From Ruminimicrobiellum sp045223915 (GTDB lineage Bacteria > Elusimicrobiota > Endomicrobiia > Endomicrobiales > Endomicrobiaceae), in NCBI GenBank assembly GCA_045223915.1, contig JBGUZU010000030.1:1-47915 (forward strand): a DNA stretch of 47,915 nt, in the 5' to 3' direction. The position numbers and the translations under genes are program-made. The notes beneath the pieces were generated by a model. The model did not search any database. It saw only the letters and a list, made by a program, of their open reading frames with translations, and was not told the DNA's origin. Positions within the stretch are counted from its first letter, which is position 1. Each line of letters begins with the position of its first letter. Positions 25,775-33,142 of this stretch are shown piece after piece.

Positions 25775-27025
25775 TTAAATTCTTCCGCCAAAAGTAAACC
25801 CTATCGCTTCCACAGCCGACTTTACTTCTTCATCGGTAGGATTACCGTCAACATAAGCAACACCTTCACTTAAATTTACCGTTACTTCCTTTACTGATTT
25901 CAAATTACTTATTGCTTTTGTTGCATTAGCTTTACAATGGTTACAAGTCATACCGTTAATTTTAAATGCAAATTTATTACCATTATTTTCCATAACTTCC
26001 GCCTCTTCTCTGTTTTTTTTGAACAATATCGAATTTGCTAACAGTGCAAATAATATAAAGGAACAAACAACTTTAAAATAATAAAAACCGCCGTGATGAT
26101 TATGTGCAGCCATACCGAAATTTGAAACATCAAACCAACCTGCCGGTAAAAAGTTGTCCATAATAAGTCCGCATCCTATCGCACCTATAACAAGTGTTAT
26201 TAAATAAATAATAAATGTTTTTTTACCTAACACTTTACCTATAACCATCATTGAAGCAATATTTGCAGCAGGGCCTGCCATAAGCAAAACAAGGGCCGTT
26301 CCCGGGCTCATACCTTTCATCATTAATGCTATTGCTATGGGTATGGAACCGGTAGCGCAAACATACATAGGAATTGCAACCACAAGTACTAACAACATTG
26401 TTAATAATGTGTTACCTTTAAATATTGTAAAAAAGTTGTCCGGAACAAAATAGGCAATCAACCCCGCAATTATTAAACCGAACAACAACATTTTGCCGAT
26501 ATCTTCCATCATTTCAACATAACCGTACTGAAATACTCTTTTTATTTTTTGACCAAACGAAAGTTTTTGTTCTTCCGTATTTTTTTGAATTGCAACTTTA
26601 ACAGGTTCTTCTTTTGAAGTAAAAGCGTTTGTTACAAGCCCTGCAAAAATTGAAGTAAAAAATGCCGCTATAGGGCGAATAATTGCAAAAGGAAGTCCCA
26701 ACAACGAGTATGTTGCAATGATTGAATCTACTCCTGTTTGCGGTGTTGCTATAAGAAAAGAAATAACCGAACCTTTTGATGCCCCTTCTTTATGTAATGC
26801 CATTGCCGTAGGTATTACGCCGCAAGAACATAACGGTAACGGAATACCGAACAATGTTGCATATAAAACAGATGTCCAATTATTTTTTGATAAATATTTC
26901 GAAAACAGTTGTTGAGGAACAAGAACATGCAATATTCCCGCAAATAAAAAACCCAACAGCAAATAAAACGACATCGCATTAAATATTGACAAAATAATAG
27001 TTACTATTTCTTTTAAAAAGTCCAC
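25775..27025 (-). CDS. Metal permease, SO_0444-like (PF03773 type), with C-terminal HMA domain
   Basis: 416 residues. The membrane part (about 1-320) has two similar halves of helices with C-S-C-G-V-I-P (66-72) and P-Q-T-G-V-D-S (95-101), matching the permease family that includes ArsP and the SO_0444 Cu/Zn efflux proteins. Residues 351-416 are a heavy-metal-associated domain with M-T-C-N-H-C (359-364), which would bind a soft metal ion such as Cu(I) or Zn(II). The start is GTG, 15 bp after the regulator gene, so the two share a transcript. Direction and substrate are inferred only: export of a thiophilic metal is most likely. An arsenical or organic substrate is possible. Confidence 0.82.
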   Translation of the reverse strand: MDFLKEIVTIILSIFNAMSFYLLLGFLFAGILHVLVPQQLFSKYLSKNNWTSVLYATLFGIPLPLCSCGVIPTAMALHKEGASKGSVISFLIATPQTGVDSIIATYSLLGLPFAIIRPIAAFFTSIFAGLVTNAFTSKEEPVKVAIQKNTEEQKLSFGQKIKRVFQYGYVEMMEDIGKMLLFGLIIAGLIAYFVPDNFFTIFKGNTLLTMLLVLVVAIPMYVCATGSIPIAIALMMKGMSPGTALVLLMAGPAANIASMMVIGKVLGKKTFIIYLITLVIGAIGCGLIMDNFLPAGWFDVSNFGMAAHNHHGGFYYFKVVCSFILFALLANSILFKKNREEAEVMENNGNKFAFKINGMTCNHCKANATKAISNLKSVKEVTVNLSEGVAYVDGNPTDEEVKSAVEAIGFTFGGRI

Positions 27026-27040
27026 CGTATATATTATTCC

Positions 27041-27445
27041 TTACTTATTAGTTTTTTTAGTGCTTTTTTTACCTATTTTACCTATAAAGAATATAAGTTT
27101 TGCCAATGTTTCATCACTTATAGTATGTTCCATTCTGCAAGCATCTTTTAAAGCAATATCCTTATCCACATCTAAAATTTCGGTAAAAAATTGAACTAAA
27201 ACATCTTCTTTATGTTGAATATCATCTGCAATTTGTTTACCTTCGGGAGTAAGTTCAACATAACCGTATTTTTCATGAATTATGAGCCCTTTATCGGCAA
27301 GAACGTTTAAAGCAATATTTACACTTGAATTTTTTACATCCAATTCTTTGCTTATATCTTTAACTCTTGCTATTTTGTTTTTTCTTATGAGCATACCTAT
27401 CGTTTCCAAATAATTTTCCAAAGATTCGGTAAGTTTTTTGTTCAT
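27041..27445 (-). CDS. DtxR/MntR-family metal-dependent transcriptional regulator
   Basis: 134 residues from the ATG at 27445, which has AAAGGAG just upstream; an in-frame TTG at 27463 is less likely. Residues 1-65 form the winged helix-turn-helix (V-K-D-I-S-K-E-L-D-V-K-N-S-S-V-N, then Y-G-Y-V-E-L-T-P-E-G). The rest is the dimerisation/metal domain with C-R-M-E-H, matching the Cys-x2-Glu-His ligand set of iron-type DtxR proteins; MntR has Glu at the first position. There is no SH3-like third domain. An inverted repeat over its own promoter suggests autoregulation. Being next to the permease and feo, it likely represses one or both when Fe(II) or a similar ion is plentiful. Confidence 0.9.
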   Translation of the reverse strand: MNKKLTESLENYLETIGMLIRKNKIARVKDISKELDVKNSSVNIALNVLADKGLIIHEKYGYVELTPEGKQIADDIQHKEDVLVQFFTEILDVDKDIALKDACRMEHTISDETLAKLIFFIGKIGKKSTKKTNK

Positions 27446-27487
27446 AAAATCTCCTTTAAGCAAACAAAACTTTTTTAGTTTTTATTG

Positions 27488-27529
27488 AAAATGTTATACT
27501 AATCTAACATTTTAATAATTGTTTGTCAA
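27488..27529 (-). promoter_or_regulatory. Regulator promoter with overlapping 26-bp operator palindrome
   Basis: Minus strand: TTGACA (27524-27529), 17-nt spacer, TAGATT (27501-27506). The perfect inverted repeat AAAATGTTA (27488-27496) - 8 nt - TAACATTTT (27505-27513) covers the -10. This is the expected place for an autorepressor site. Confidence 0.7.
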
Positions 27530-27540
27530 TAGGTAAAAAA

Positions 27541-27573
27541 TAAAGGCGACACCTTTTTAAGATATCGCCTTTA
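27541..27573 (-). terminator. Terminator of the oxygen-detoxification operon
   Basis: TAAAGGCGA (27541-27549) and TCGCCTTTA (27565-27573) pair perfectly; on the minus strand TTTTTTA follows. It lies 26 bp after the reverse rubrerythrin stop. Confidence 0.82.
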
Positions 27574-27598
27574 TATATTTACTGTTTATAAGATACTT

Positions 27599-28144
27599 TT
27601 ATTTTTTAAAATATCTTTTTAACAAACCATCAAAGCCCTTACCGTGTCTTGCTTCATCTTTTGCCATTTCATGTACTGTATCGTGAATTGCATCGTAATT
27701 TAATTTTTTTGCTTTTATTGCAATTTCCATTTTACCTGCACATGCACCATGTTCGGCTTGAGCTCTGAGTTCAAGATTTTTCTGTGTTGAATTTGTTACT
27801 ACTTCACCTAAAAGTTCGGCAAATTTTGCAGCATGTTCCGCTTCTTCAAAAGCATATCTTTTAAAAGCATCTGCAATTTCAGGATAACCTTCTCTTTCTG
27901 CAACTCTGGACATTGCCAAATACATACCTACTTCCGTGCATTCTCCGTTGAAATTTGCTCTTAAACCTTCAACAATTTCTTTATCTTCAACTTGTCCGTC
28001 ACCTACTTTATGTTCGGTTGCATAAGTTTTTTCACCTTCAACTATAGCTTCAAGTTTATCTGCAGGTGCTCCGCATATAGGACATTTATCCGGTTTTGCA
28101 CCATCTTCACTTGTCCAACCGCAAACTTTACATACGTATCTCAT
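27599..28144 (-). CDS. Reverse rubrerythrin (N-terminal rubredoxin domain)
   Basis: 181 residues. An N-terminal rubredoxin-like domain (C-K-V-C-G at 5-9, C-P-I-C-G near 21-25) precedes a four-helix diiron domain with E-C-T-E, E-E-A-E-H and D-E-A-R-H motifs. This domain order is reversed relative to classical rubrerythrin. Known members reduce H2O2 and O2 in anaerobes using NADH-derived electrons passed through rubredoxin-type centres. Last gene of the detoxification operon, 34 bp after rubrerythrin. GGAGG lies before the ATG. Confidence 0.92.
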   Translation of the reverse strand: MRYVCKVCGWTSEDGAKPDKCPICGAPADKLEAIVEGEKTYATEHKVGDGQVEDKEIVEGLRANFNGECTEVGMYLAMSRVAEREGYPEIADAFKRYAFEEAEHAAKFAELLGEVVTNSTQKNLELRAQAEHGACAGKMEIAIKAKKLNYDAIHDTVHEMAKDEARHGKGFDGLLKRYFKK

Positions 28145-28178
28145 TTTAATACCTCCAATATATAAAAACTTAACTTCC

Positions 28179-28754
28179 TTAATAATTTTCTACGAATAAT
28201 TCTTGGTACGATCTTGGATGATTGCATGCAGGGCATTTTTCCGCAGCTTCTTTAGATTCGTAAACATAACCGCAGTTTCTGCATTTCCATTTTACAACAC
28301 CATCTTTTGTAAATACTTTTTCGTATTTAATATTGTCTAAAAGTTTTCTGTATCTTTGTTCGTGTGCTTTTTCAACTAATGCAATATATTTGAAACAATC
28401 TGCAATTTCTTGAAAACCTTCTTCTTCGGCAATTCTTGCAAACTCTGGATATGCTTTTGTCCACTCTTCGTTTTCACCGTCTGCTGCGGCTTCAAGATTC
28501 TGAACAGTAGTTCCTATTATTCCTGCAGGAAATGTTGCCGTAATTTCTGCTGTTCCGCCTTCCAAAAATTTAAAAAATTTCTTTGCATGTTCTTTCTCAT
28601 TATCTGCGGTTTCCAAAAAAAGTGCAGATATTTGTTCATATCCTTCTTTTTTAGCTACCGAAGCAAAAAATGTGTATCTGTTTCTTGCTTGTGATTCACC
28701 TGCAAAAGACTGTAACAAATTTTTTTCCGTTCTTGTTCCTTTTAAACTTTTCAT
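28179..28754 (-). CDS. rbr: Rubrerythrin (classical order)
   Basis: 191 residues. The N-terminal four-helix diiron domain has F-A-G-E-S-Q-A-R-N-R-Y (18-28), E-K-E-H near 53-56 and E-K-A-H near 127-130. The C-terminal rubredoxin domain has C-R-N-C-G-Y and C-P-A-C-N-H. It reduces hydrogen peroxide to water, with electrons from rubredoxin; the rubredoxin gene heads the same operon. AAAGGGG precedes the ATG. Having both rubrerythrin types side by side suggests strong dependence on this route with no catalase in view. Confidence 0.95.
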   Translation of the reverse strand: MKSLKGTRTEKNLLQSFAGESQARNRYTFFASVAKKEGYEQISALFLETADNEKEHAKKFFKFLEGGTAEITATFPAGIIGTTVQNLEAAADGENEEWTKAYPEFARIAEEEGFQEIADCFKYIALVEKAHEQRYRKLLDNIKYEKVFTKDGVVKWKCRNCGYVYESKEAAEKCPACNHPRSYQELFVENY

Positions 28755-28832
28755 AAAAGACCCCTTTTATATTTTAATTACTATCTCATGTTCTAATCTA
28801 CTAAAAAAGTATATGTTTTTCAAATAAAACTT

Positions 28833-29258
28833 CTATATTTCAGATATCCAATCTCCGTGAATGTTACAATGTTCAATAACGGATATTTTTTTACCTGTGG
28901 CATTTAAAGAAATTGAGCCTTCAGGCTTTAAGTTATGTGTTAAAGCTATTCCGCCCACATATTCATTATCTGCATAGAACATTATGTTTGTAATATAATG
29001 TTCCGGCGTCATAGGATGTTCAAGTTCACCGACTTTTACTTTTATTTCTTGGAAATTTTCATTTATATTGTTTACAGAAATAACCGGAAGATGCTTTTTG
29101 TGGCTTTCACCGGTTGTTACAATATCTTCATTTGTTTTTAATGCATCCTCTTTTAAGTTAAATGCTTTTGAACTTGCACTGCAAACAGGGCATTTTTCAG
29201 GTGCTGTATCCTTTAAATGAATATAACCGCACACTGAACAAACTAATGCTTTTTTCAT
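28833..29258 (-). CDS. dfx: Superoxide reductase (desulfoferrodoxin-like) with N-terminal zinc-ribbon-like domain
   Basis: 141 residues. Residues 1-35 have C-S-V-C-G-Y (7-12) and C-P-V-C (23-26), a rubredoxin-like Cys4 site. From about residue 50 the superoxide reductase domain follows: G-E-S-H-K-K-H, H-P-M-T-P-E-H-Y and the C-terminal E-H-C-N-I-H-G-D-W give the four-His, one-Cys iron site, including the catalytic lysine next to the first His. It reduces superoxide to peroxide without making O2; the rubrerythrins would take the peroxide. It starts 8 bp after fprA. Confidence 0.93.
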   Translation of the reverse strand: MKKALVCSVCGYIHLKDTAPEKCPVCSASSKAFNLKEDALKTNEDIVTTGESHKKHLPVISVNNINENFQEIKVKVGELEHPMTPEHYITNIMFYADNEYVGGIALTHNLKPEGSISLNATGKKISVIEHCNIHGDWISEI

Positions 29259-29266
29259 ATTGTCTC

Positions 29267-30445
29267 CTATTTCAGTTTTTCAACTAACTTTTGTCCTGCT
29301 TTATAACAATTTTCCAATTCTTCTTTGTTCGGTTTAAACTTTGCACCAACCTGATCTAAAACTTCTATTCCGAAAGAAGTTAAATTTGTTGCTATCTCTT
29401 TTACTGCTCCGCCTGCCCAACCGAAAGAACCGAATGAAACAGCAACTCTGTTTTTAGGTTTCATACCTTTAATAAAATGTATAAAACCTGCAATGTAAGC
29501 TAACATTTCGTTATCGTGAGTTGATGAACCTATAACAAAGGCTTTTGCTTCCAACATTTCGTAAGCAATTTCGGCAAAATCTGTTTTTGCTATATCAAAC
29601 ATTTTAACTTCTATATTGTTATCGGTTAATGCTCTTGCTATTTCTCTTGCCATTATTTCCGTTGATCCCCACATTGTTTCATATACTATAACGGCTTTGT
29701 TTGTGACTGTGTTTTTTGCCCATGCCAAATATTTTTCTATAACTTTATTTATGTCTTTTCTCCATATAAGACCGTGGCTCGGTGCAATAAAGTCTATAGG
29801 TAAATTCATTTTTAAAATATTGTTTATGCTTCTGTCTATCATGGCACCTAAAGGCCACAATATGTTTGCATAATATTTTGCAACTTCTTTATCTATTGTT
29901 CCGCAATCAACTTCGTCGGTAAAAGTTTTGTTTGTTGCTATGTGTTGACCGAATCCGTCATTTGAAAATAATACTTTTTGTTCGGGGCAATATGTCATCA
30001 TGCTATCAGGCCAATGAACCATAGGTACTTCAACAAAAGTTAATGTGTTATTTCCCAAATTTATTTTGTCACCGGTTTTCACTACTGTTATATCGATATT
30101 TAAGTTGTAATATTTTAGAAGCCCTTCTTTTAATTTTGCCGTTCCGTAAAATTTTGCATTTTTTAAAACTGTTGCCATATATTCAATTGAACCGCTGTGA
30201 TCAGGTTCCAAATGATTTAATATAACATGTTTTATCTTTTCCGGATCTACAATTTCTGAAATATTTTTTATAAATTCTTCTTCAAAACCTTTATGAACAA
30301 CATCTATTAAAGCGGGTTCGTTATCGTTAACTATATATGAGTTATAAGTAACTCCGCTTTTTGTAATAAAAGTGTTGCCATGAAAACTTCTCATGTTCCA
30401 ATCTATTACACCTACAGAAAAAATATTTTTTATTATTTGCTTCAC
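29267..30445 (-). CDS. fprA: A-type flavoprotein, flavo-diiron O2 (or NO) reductase
   Basis: 392 residues. A metallo-beta-lactamase-like domain has the diiron motif H78-x-E80-x-D82-H83 and later H-W-P-D and G-L-I-W sites. A flavodoxin domain begins near 250 (Y-E-T-M-W-G-S-T-E FMN loop). It reduces O2 to water, or NO to N2O, with electrons from rubredoxin; the rubredoxin gene is two genes upstream. The start is GTG at 30445 with AAGGAG upstream. Confidence 0.95.
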   Translation of the reverse strand: MKQIIKNIFSVGVIDWNMRSFHGNTFITKSGVTYNSYIVNDNEPALIDVVHKGFEEEFIKNISEIVDPEKIKHVILNHLEPDHSGSIEYMATVLKNAKFYGTAKLKEGLLKYYNLNIDITVVKTGDKINLGNNTLTFVEVPMVHWPDSMMTYCPEQKVLFSNDGFGQHIATNKTFTDEVDCGTIDKEVAKYYANILWPLGAMIDRSINNILKMNLPIDFIAPSHGLIWRKDINKVIEKYLAWAKNTVTNKAVIVYETMWGSTEIMAREIARALTDNNIEVKMFDIAKTDFAEIAYEMLEAKAFVIGSSTHDNEMLAYIAGFIHFIKGMKPKNRVAVSFGSFGWAGGAVKEIATNLTSFGIEVLDQVGAKFKPNKEELENCYKAGQKLVEKLK

Positions 30446-30473
30446 CTAAAAACTCCTTGTATGCATTAATGTA

Positions 30474-30764
30474 TCAATCGTATTTCTTTTCTTTACACAA
30501 ACTTGTCAGCCATACTCCAAGCAAATATATTCCGATAAATAAGTAAGACAAATTAACGACATTTGCACTTACATGATAGAAAAAAGAACAAACAACAAAA
30601 GCAATTGCTGCAAGAATACCTACAGGTAAAAAAGCAAGTATTATTGCTAAAGGATAAGTTACATAAGGAGTAAAGTTAATTTGCTCCTTTGCAAAAGTTA
30701 AATAAATAATTGCTATCAATACGAGTTCTATACAGTAAAAAATATTATGAACTATTTTTTTCAC
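30474..30764 (-). CDS. Small membrane protein of unknown function in the detoxification operon
   Basis: 96 residues with three predicted membrane helices (about 8-24, 35-60 and 66-88), two Cys in hydrophobic stretches and a charged C-terminus (C-K-E-K-K-Y-D). The start is GTG with AGGAG six bases upstream. I do not recognise the family. Its place between rubredoxin and fprA, in one run, suggests a membrane role in oxygen response, or a chance neighbour. Confidence 0.72.
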   Translation of the reverse strand: MKKIVHNIFYCIELVLIAIIYLTFAKEQINFTPYVTYPLAIILAFLPVGILAAIAFVVCSFFYHVSANVVNLSYLFIGIYLLGVWLTSLCKEKKYD

Positions 30765-30830
30765 TTTTTTCTCCTTTGAACGAAAAATTAAAACCGAATT
30801 TGCAATATGACTTGCTTCGGTTATTGATTT

Positions 30831-30989
30831 TTACATTTTTTCAAAAGAATCTTTACCTACTTGACAAACAGGACATACCCAATCTTCCGGCAGTTTATCA
30901 AAAGGTGTTCCCGCAGGTATTCCGTTATCCGGATCTCCTTTTGCCGGATCATATTCATAACCGCATATACTGCATTTGTATTTTTCCAT
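30831..30989 (-). CDS. rd: Rubredoxin
   Basis: A 52-residue protein: M-E-K-Y-K-C-S-I-C-G-Y at the start and W-V-C-P-V-C at 37-42 give the two C-x2-C pairs that hold one iron, with D-P-A-K-G-D-P and P-x-D-W typical of rubredoxin. It carries single electrons to FprA and the rubrerythrins in the same operon. GGAGG stands eight bases before the ATG. It is the first gene of the operon; its usual length is 52-54. Confidence 0.96.
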   Translation of the reverse strand: MEKYKCSICGYEYDPAKGDPDNGIPAGTPFDKLPEDWVCPVCQVGKDSFEKM

Positions 30990-31014
30990 TTTAAGCCTCC
31001 GATATAAAATTTAC

Positions 31015-31050
31015 ATACTTTTAGTAAGTATATATATCCCCCAAATTATA
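31015..31050 (-). promoter_or_regulatory. Operator-like palindrome and -10 upstream of rubredoxin
   Basis: ATACTT-TTAGT-AAGTAT (31015-31031) is a 17-bp inverted repeat. On the minus strand TATAAT lies at 31045-31050, so the palindrome would fall near and after the transcription start. The matching -35 is poor (TATAAA). An oxygen or peroxide regulator is possible but the site is not a PerR consensus. Confidence 0.45.
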
Positions 31051-31099
31051 GTATATTTTTAAAGTTTTTTATATAGGAATATATTCTAAAAATAAAAGT

Positions 31100-31127
31100 T
31101 TAACAATCTTATCTTTTATGCTAAAAT
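31100..31127 (+). promoter_or_regulatory. Promoter of the U32 peptidase gene, possibly leaderless
   Basis: TTAACA (31100-31105), 16-nt spacer, TAAAAT (31122-31127). The ATG at 31136 is nine bases after the -10, so transcription would start at or one or two bases before it, and no Shine-Dalgarno is present. Confidence 0.55.
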
Positions 31128-31135
31128 AAAATATT

Positions 31136-33142
31136 ATGAATAAAATAGAATTACTTGCCCCAAGCGGTAATATAGAATCTTTTATGGCAGCTGTTTCTGC
31201 AGGTGCGGATGCAGTTTATGTAGGATTAAAAGATTTTAGTGCAAGAGCAAAAGCCAAAAATTTTTCATATAAACAATTAAAAGAGATTTGTTCTTATGCA
31301 CATCAAAAAAATGTGAAGGTCTTTGTTGCTGTTAATACTTTAGTAAAAAATTTAGAAATAAAATCGGTATTAAACACTTTAGAGCAAATAAGTTTATCCG
31401 GTGCCGACGCAATTATTGTTCAAGATTTAGGGGTGGCTTATTTGTCAAAAAAATATTTTCCGAATATAAGACTTCATGCAAGCACACAACTTACAATACA
31501 TAACAGTTACGGCGCAATACAAGCAAAACAAATGGGTTTTGAAAGAGCTGTTTTGGCAAGAGAACTTTCTTTCGATGAAATAAAAAGTATAAAAAATAAA
31601 AGTAATATAGAACTCGAAATTTTTTGCCATGGAGCATTATGCTTTTGTGTTTCGGGGCTTTGTTTGTTTTCAAGCTTCATAGGCGGATACAGCGGTAACA
31701 GGGGACATTGTGCCCAACCTTGCAGAAGATTGTGGTCTGTTGACGGTAAAAAAGGATATTTTTTATCTCCGAAAGATTTTCAGTTGATAGACTACATTAA
31801 ACAAATAAAAGAAATAGGAATAACATCTTTAAAAATAGAAGGAAGATTAAAATCTGCGGACTATGTAAGTAAAACTGTCAGAGCTTACAGATTGTTGATT
31901 GATAGTGATGAGGCAAATTATGAACAAAATTTAAAACAAGCAAAAGAAATTTTGTCTCTCGATTATGCAAGGCAAAAAACGACTTTTAATTTTAACAATA
32001 AAAGTACTGATATTTTTGAACCTGACAAGTCAAAAAATTTGGGATTGTATTTAGGCGTTATTGAAAATAAAACAGATACAACTTTTTCTTTAAATACAAA
32101 AGCGGATTTATTGACAGGTGATACAATAAGGATAGTCGATAATAAAAAAGATAAAAGTTTTGTGTTAAAAATAGAAACTGCGGATAAAAAAGATAATTGT
32201 TATAAAATTCAATATAGAGATTTATATTTGGAAAACGGATTCGAAGTATATAAAATTGCCGACGGAAAAACTGCAGAAGAATGGAAAATTGGAAGAATGG
32301 AAGATTGGACGAACAAGGAAGATAAAATTATAAAAAGTAATAAACCGTTAACCCTTTCACCTATTAGTTTTTTCAGTAAAGTAGCATTGCAGAATTTATT
32401 TATAAGGATAAACAATATTAAGTGGATGCCGTTGTTAAAAAATGTTAAAGCGGCAACTGTAATAAAACTGTCGAAAGAAAATATTTTATCCGTAAAAAAT
32501 TTTCTTTCTCAAAAGAACATAAATGATTTATATTTCGAATTGCCACCGTATATAGAAGAAAAAGATATAAAGGTTTATGAAAATTTTATAAATTTTGTTA
32601 CAGATAAAAAGTACAATAAATTTTTCATAAATAATATTTCACAGATTTATATGTTTGAAGGTAAAAAAAGTTTGTTGTATGCAGGACAATATCTGTATAC
32701 ATTAAACAATTATGCTGCAGAATTTTTATCCGAATATAAAATAAACGGATTTTGTTCATCCTGGGAAGATGATTTACAGAATATAAAAGATTTGTCGAGA
32801 GTTTTAAAAAACAATTTAATTGTGTACTTGTCCGGTTTTCCGGAAATAGTAACTTCTAAAATGGAATTTGTTCCCGAAATCAGAAACAAAAATATAAAAT
32901 CAGATAAAGACGAATTTAAAGTTTTTTCAAATAACAATGAAAATATAATTGTTCCCAAATATCCGATAAATTTACTTGGTTTTAAAAACAGTTTATTAAA
33001 ATTCGGGGCAAAATCTTTCGGTATAGATTTATCGTATATAGAACCTAATCTAAATTATTTAACACAAGTAATCAGAGCATTCAACAACAACGTTTATATG
33101 AGTTCCGTAAATAAATTTAATTTCGAAAGAAAATTAAAATGA
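31136..33142 (+). CDS. U32 peptidase-family protein (RlhA/YhbU-type)
   Basis: 668 residues, cytoplasmic. The N-terminal barrel starts E-L-L-A-P-S-G and includes G-A-D-A-V-Y-V-G. The U32 signature E-I-F-C-H-G-A-L-C-F-C-x-S-G-x-C lies at 161-176, followed by H-C-A-Q-P-C-R (191-197); these Cys are thought to bind an iron-sulfur cluster. Characterised relatives take part in prephenate-dependent hydroxylation of 23S rRNA or tRNA; the peptidase role is doubtful for many. Residues about 379-415 are an odd charged insert (W-K-I-G-R-M-E-D-W) whose DNA looks like the dispersed purine-rich repeat. The stop overlaps the next start (ATGA). There is no ribosome binding site; see the promoter. Confidence 0.88.
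   Translation: MNKIELLAPSGNIESFMAAVSAGADAVYVGLKDFSARAKAKNFSYKQLKEICSYAHQKNVKVFVAVNTLVKNLEIKSVLNTLEQISLSGADAIIVQDLGVAYLSKKYFPNIRLHASTQLTIHNSYGAIQAKQMGFERAVLARELSFDEIKSIKNKSNIELEIFCHGALCFCVSGLCLFSSFIGGYSGNRGHCAQPCRRLWSVDGKKGYFLSPKDFQLIDYIKQIKEIGITSLKIEGRLKSADYVSKTVRAYRLLIDSDEANYEQNLKQAKEILSLDYARQKTTFNFNNKSTDIFEPDKSKNLGLYLGVIENKTDTTFSLNTKADLLTGDTIRIVDNKKDKSFVLKIETADKKDNCYKIQYRDLYLENGFEVYKIADGKTAEEWKIGRMEDWTNKEDKIIKSNKPLTLSPISFFSKVALQNLFIRINNIKWMPLLKNVKAATVIKLSKENILSVKNFLSQKNINDLYFELPPYIEEKDIKVYENFINFVTDKKYNKFFINNISQIYMFEGKKSLLYAGQYLYTLNNYAAEFLSEYKINGFCSSWEDDLQNIKDLSRVLKNNLIVYLSGFPEIVTSKMEFVPEIRNKNIKSDKDEFKVFSNNNENIIVPKYPINLLGFKNSLLKFGAKSFGIDLSYIEPNLNYLTQVIRAFNNNVYMSSVNKFNFERKLK
32275..32330 (+). 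repeat. Purine-rich dispersed repeat inside the U32 gene
   Basis: GAAGAATGGAAAATTGGAAG followed by AATGGAAGATTGGA resembles the GATTGGAA/GATTAGAG array after feoB. It stays in frame and encodes W-K-I-G-R-M-E-D-W, in a part of the protein between conserved regions. I read it as a repeat tolerated in a coding gene; similarity is by eye. Confidence 0.45.

Noticed and set aside
27446..27463. TTG at 27463 as the regulator start
   Set aside because: The segment contains the AAAGGAG site serving the ATG at 27445.
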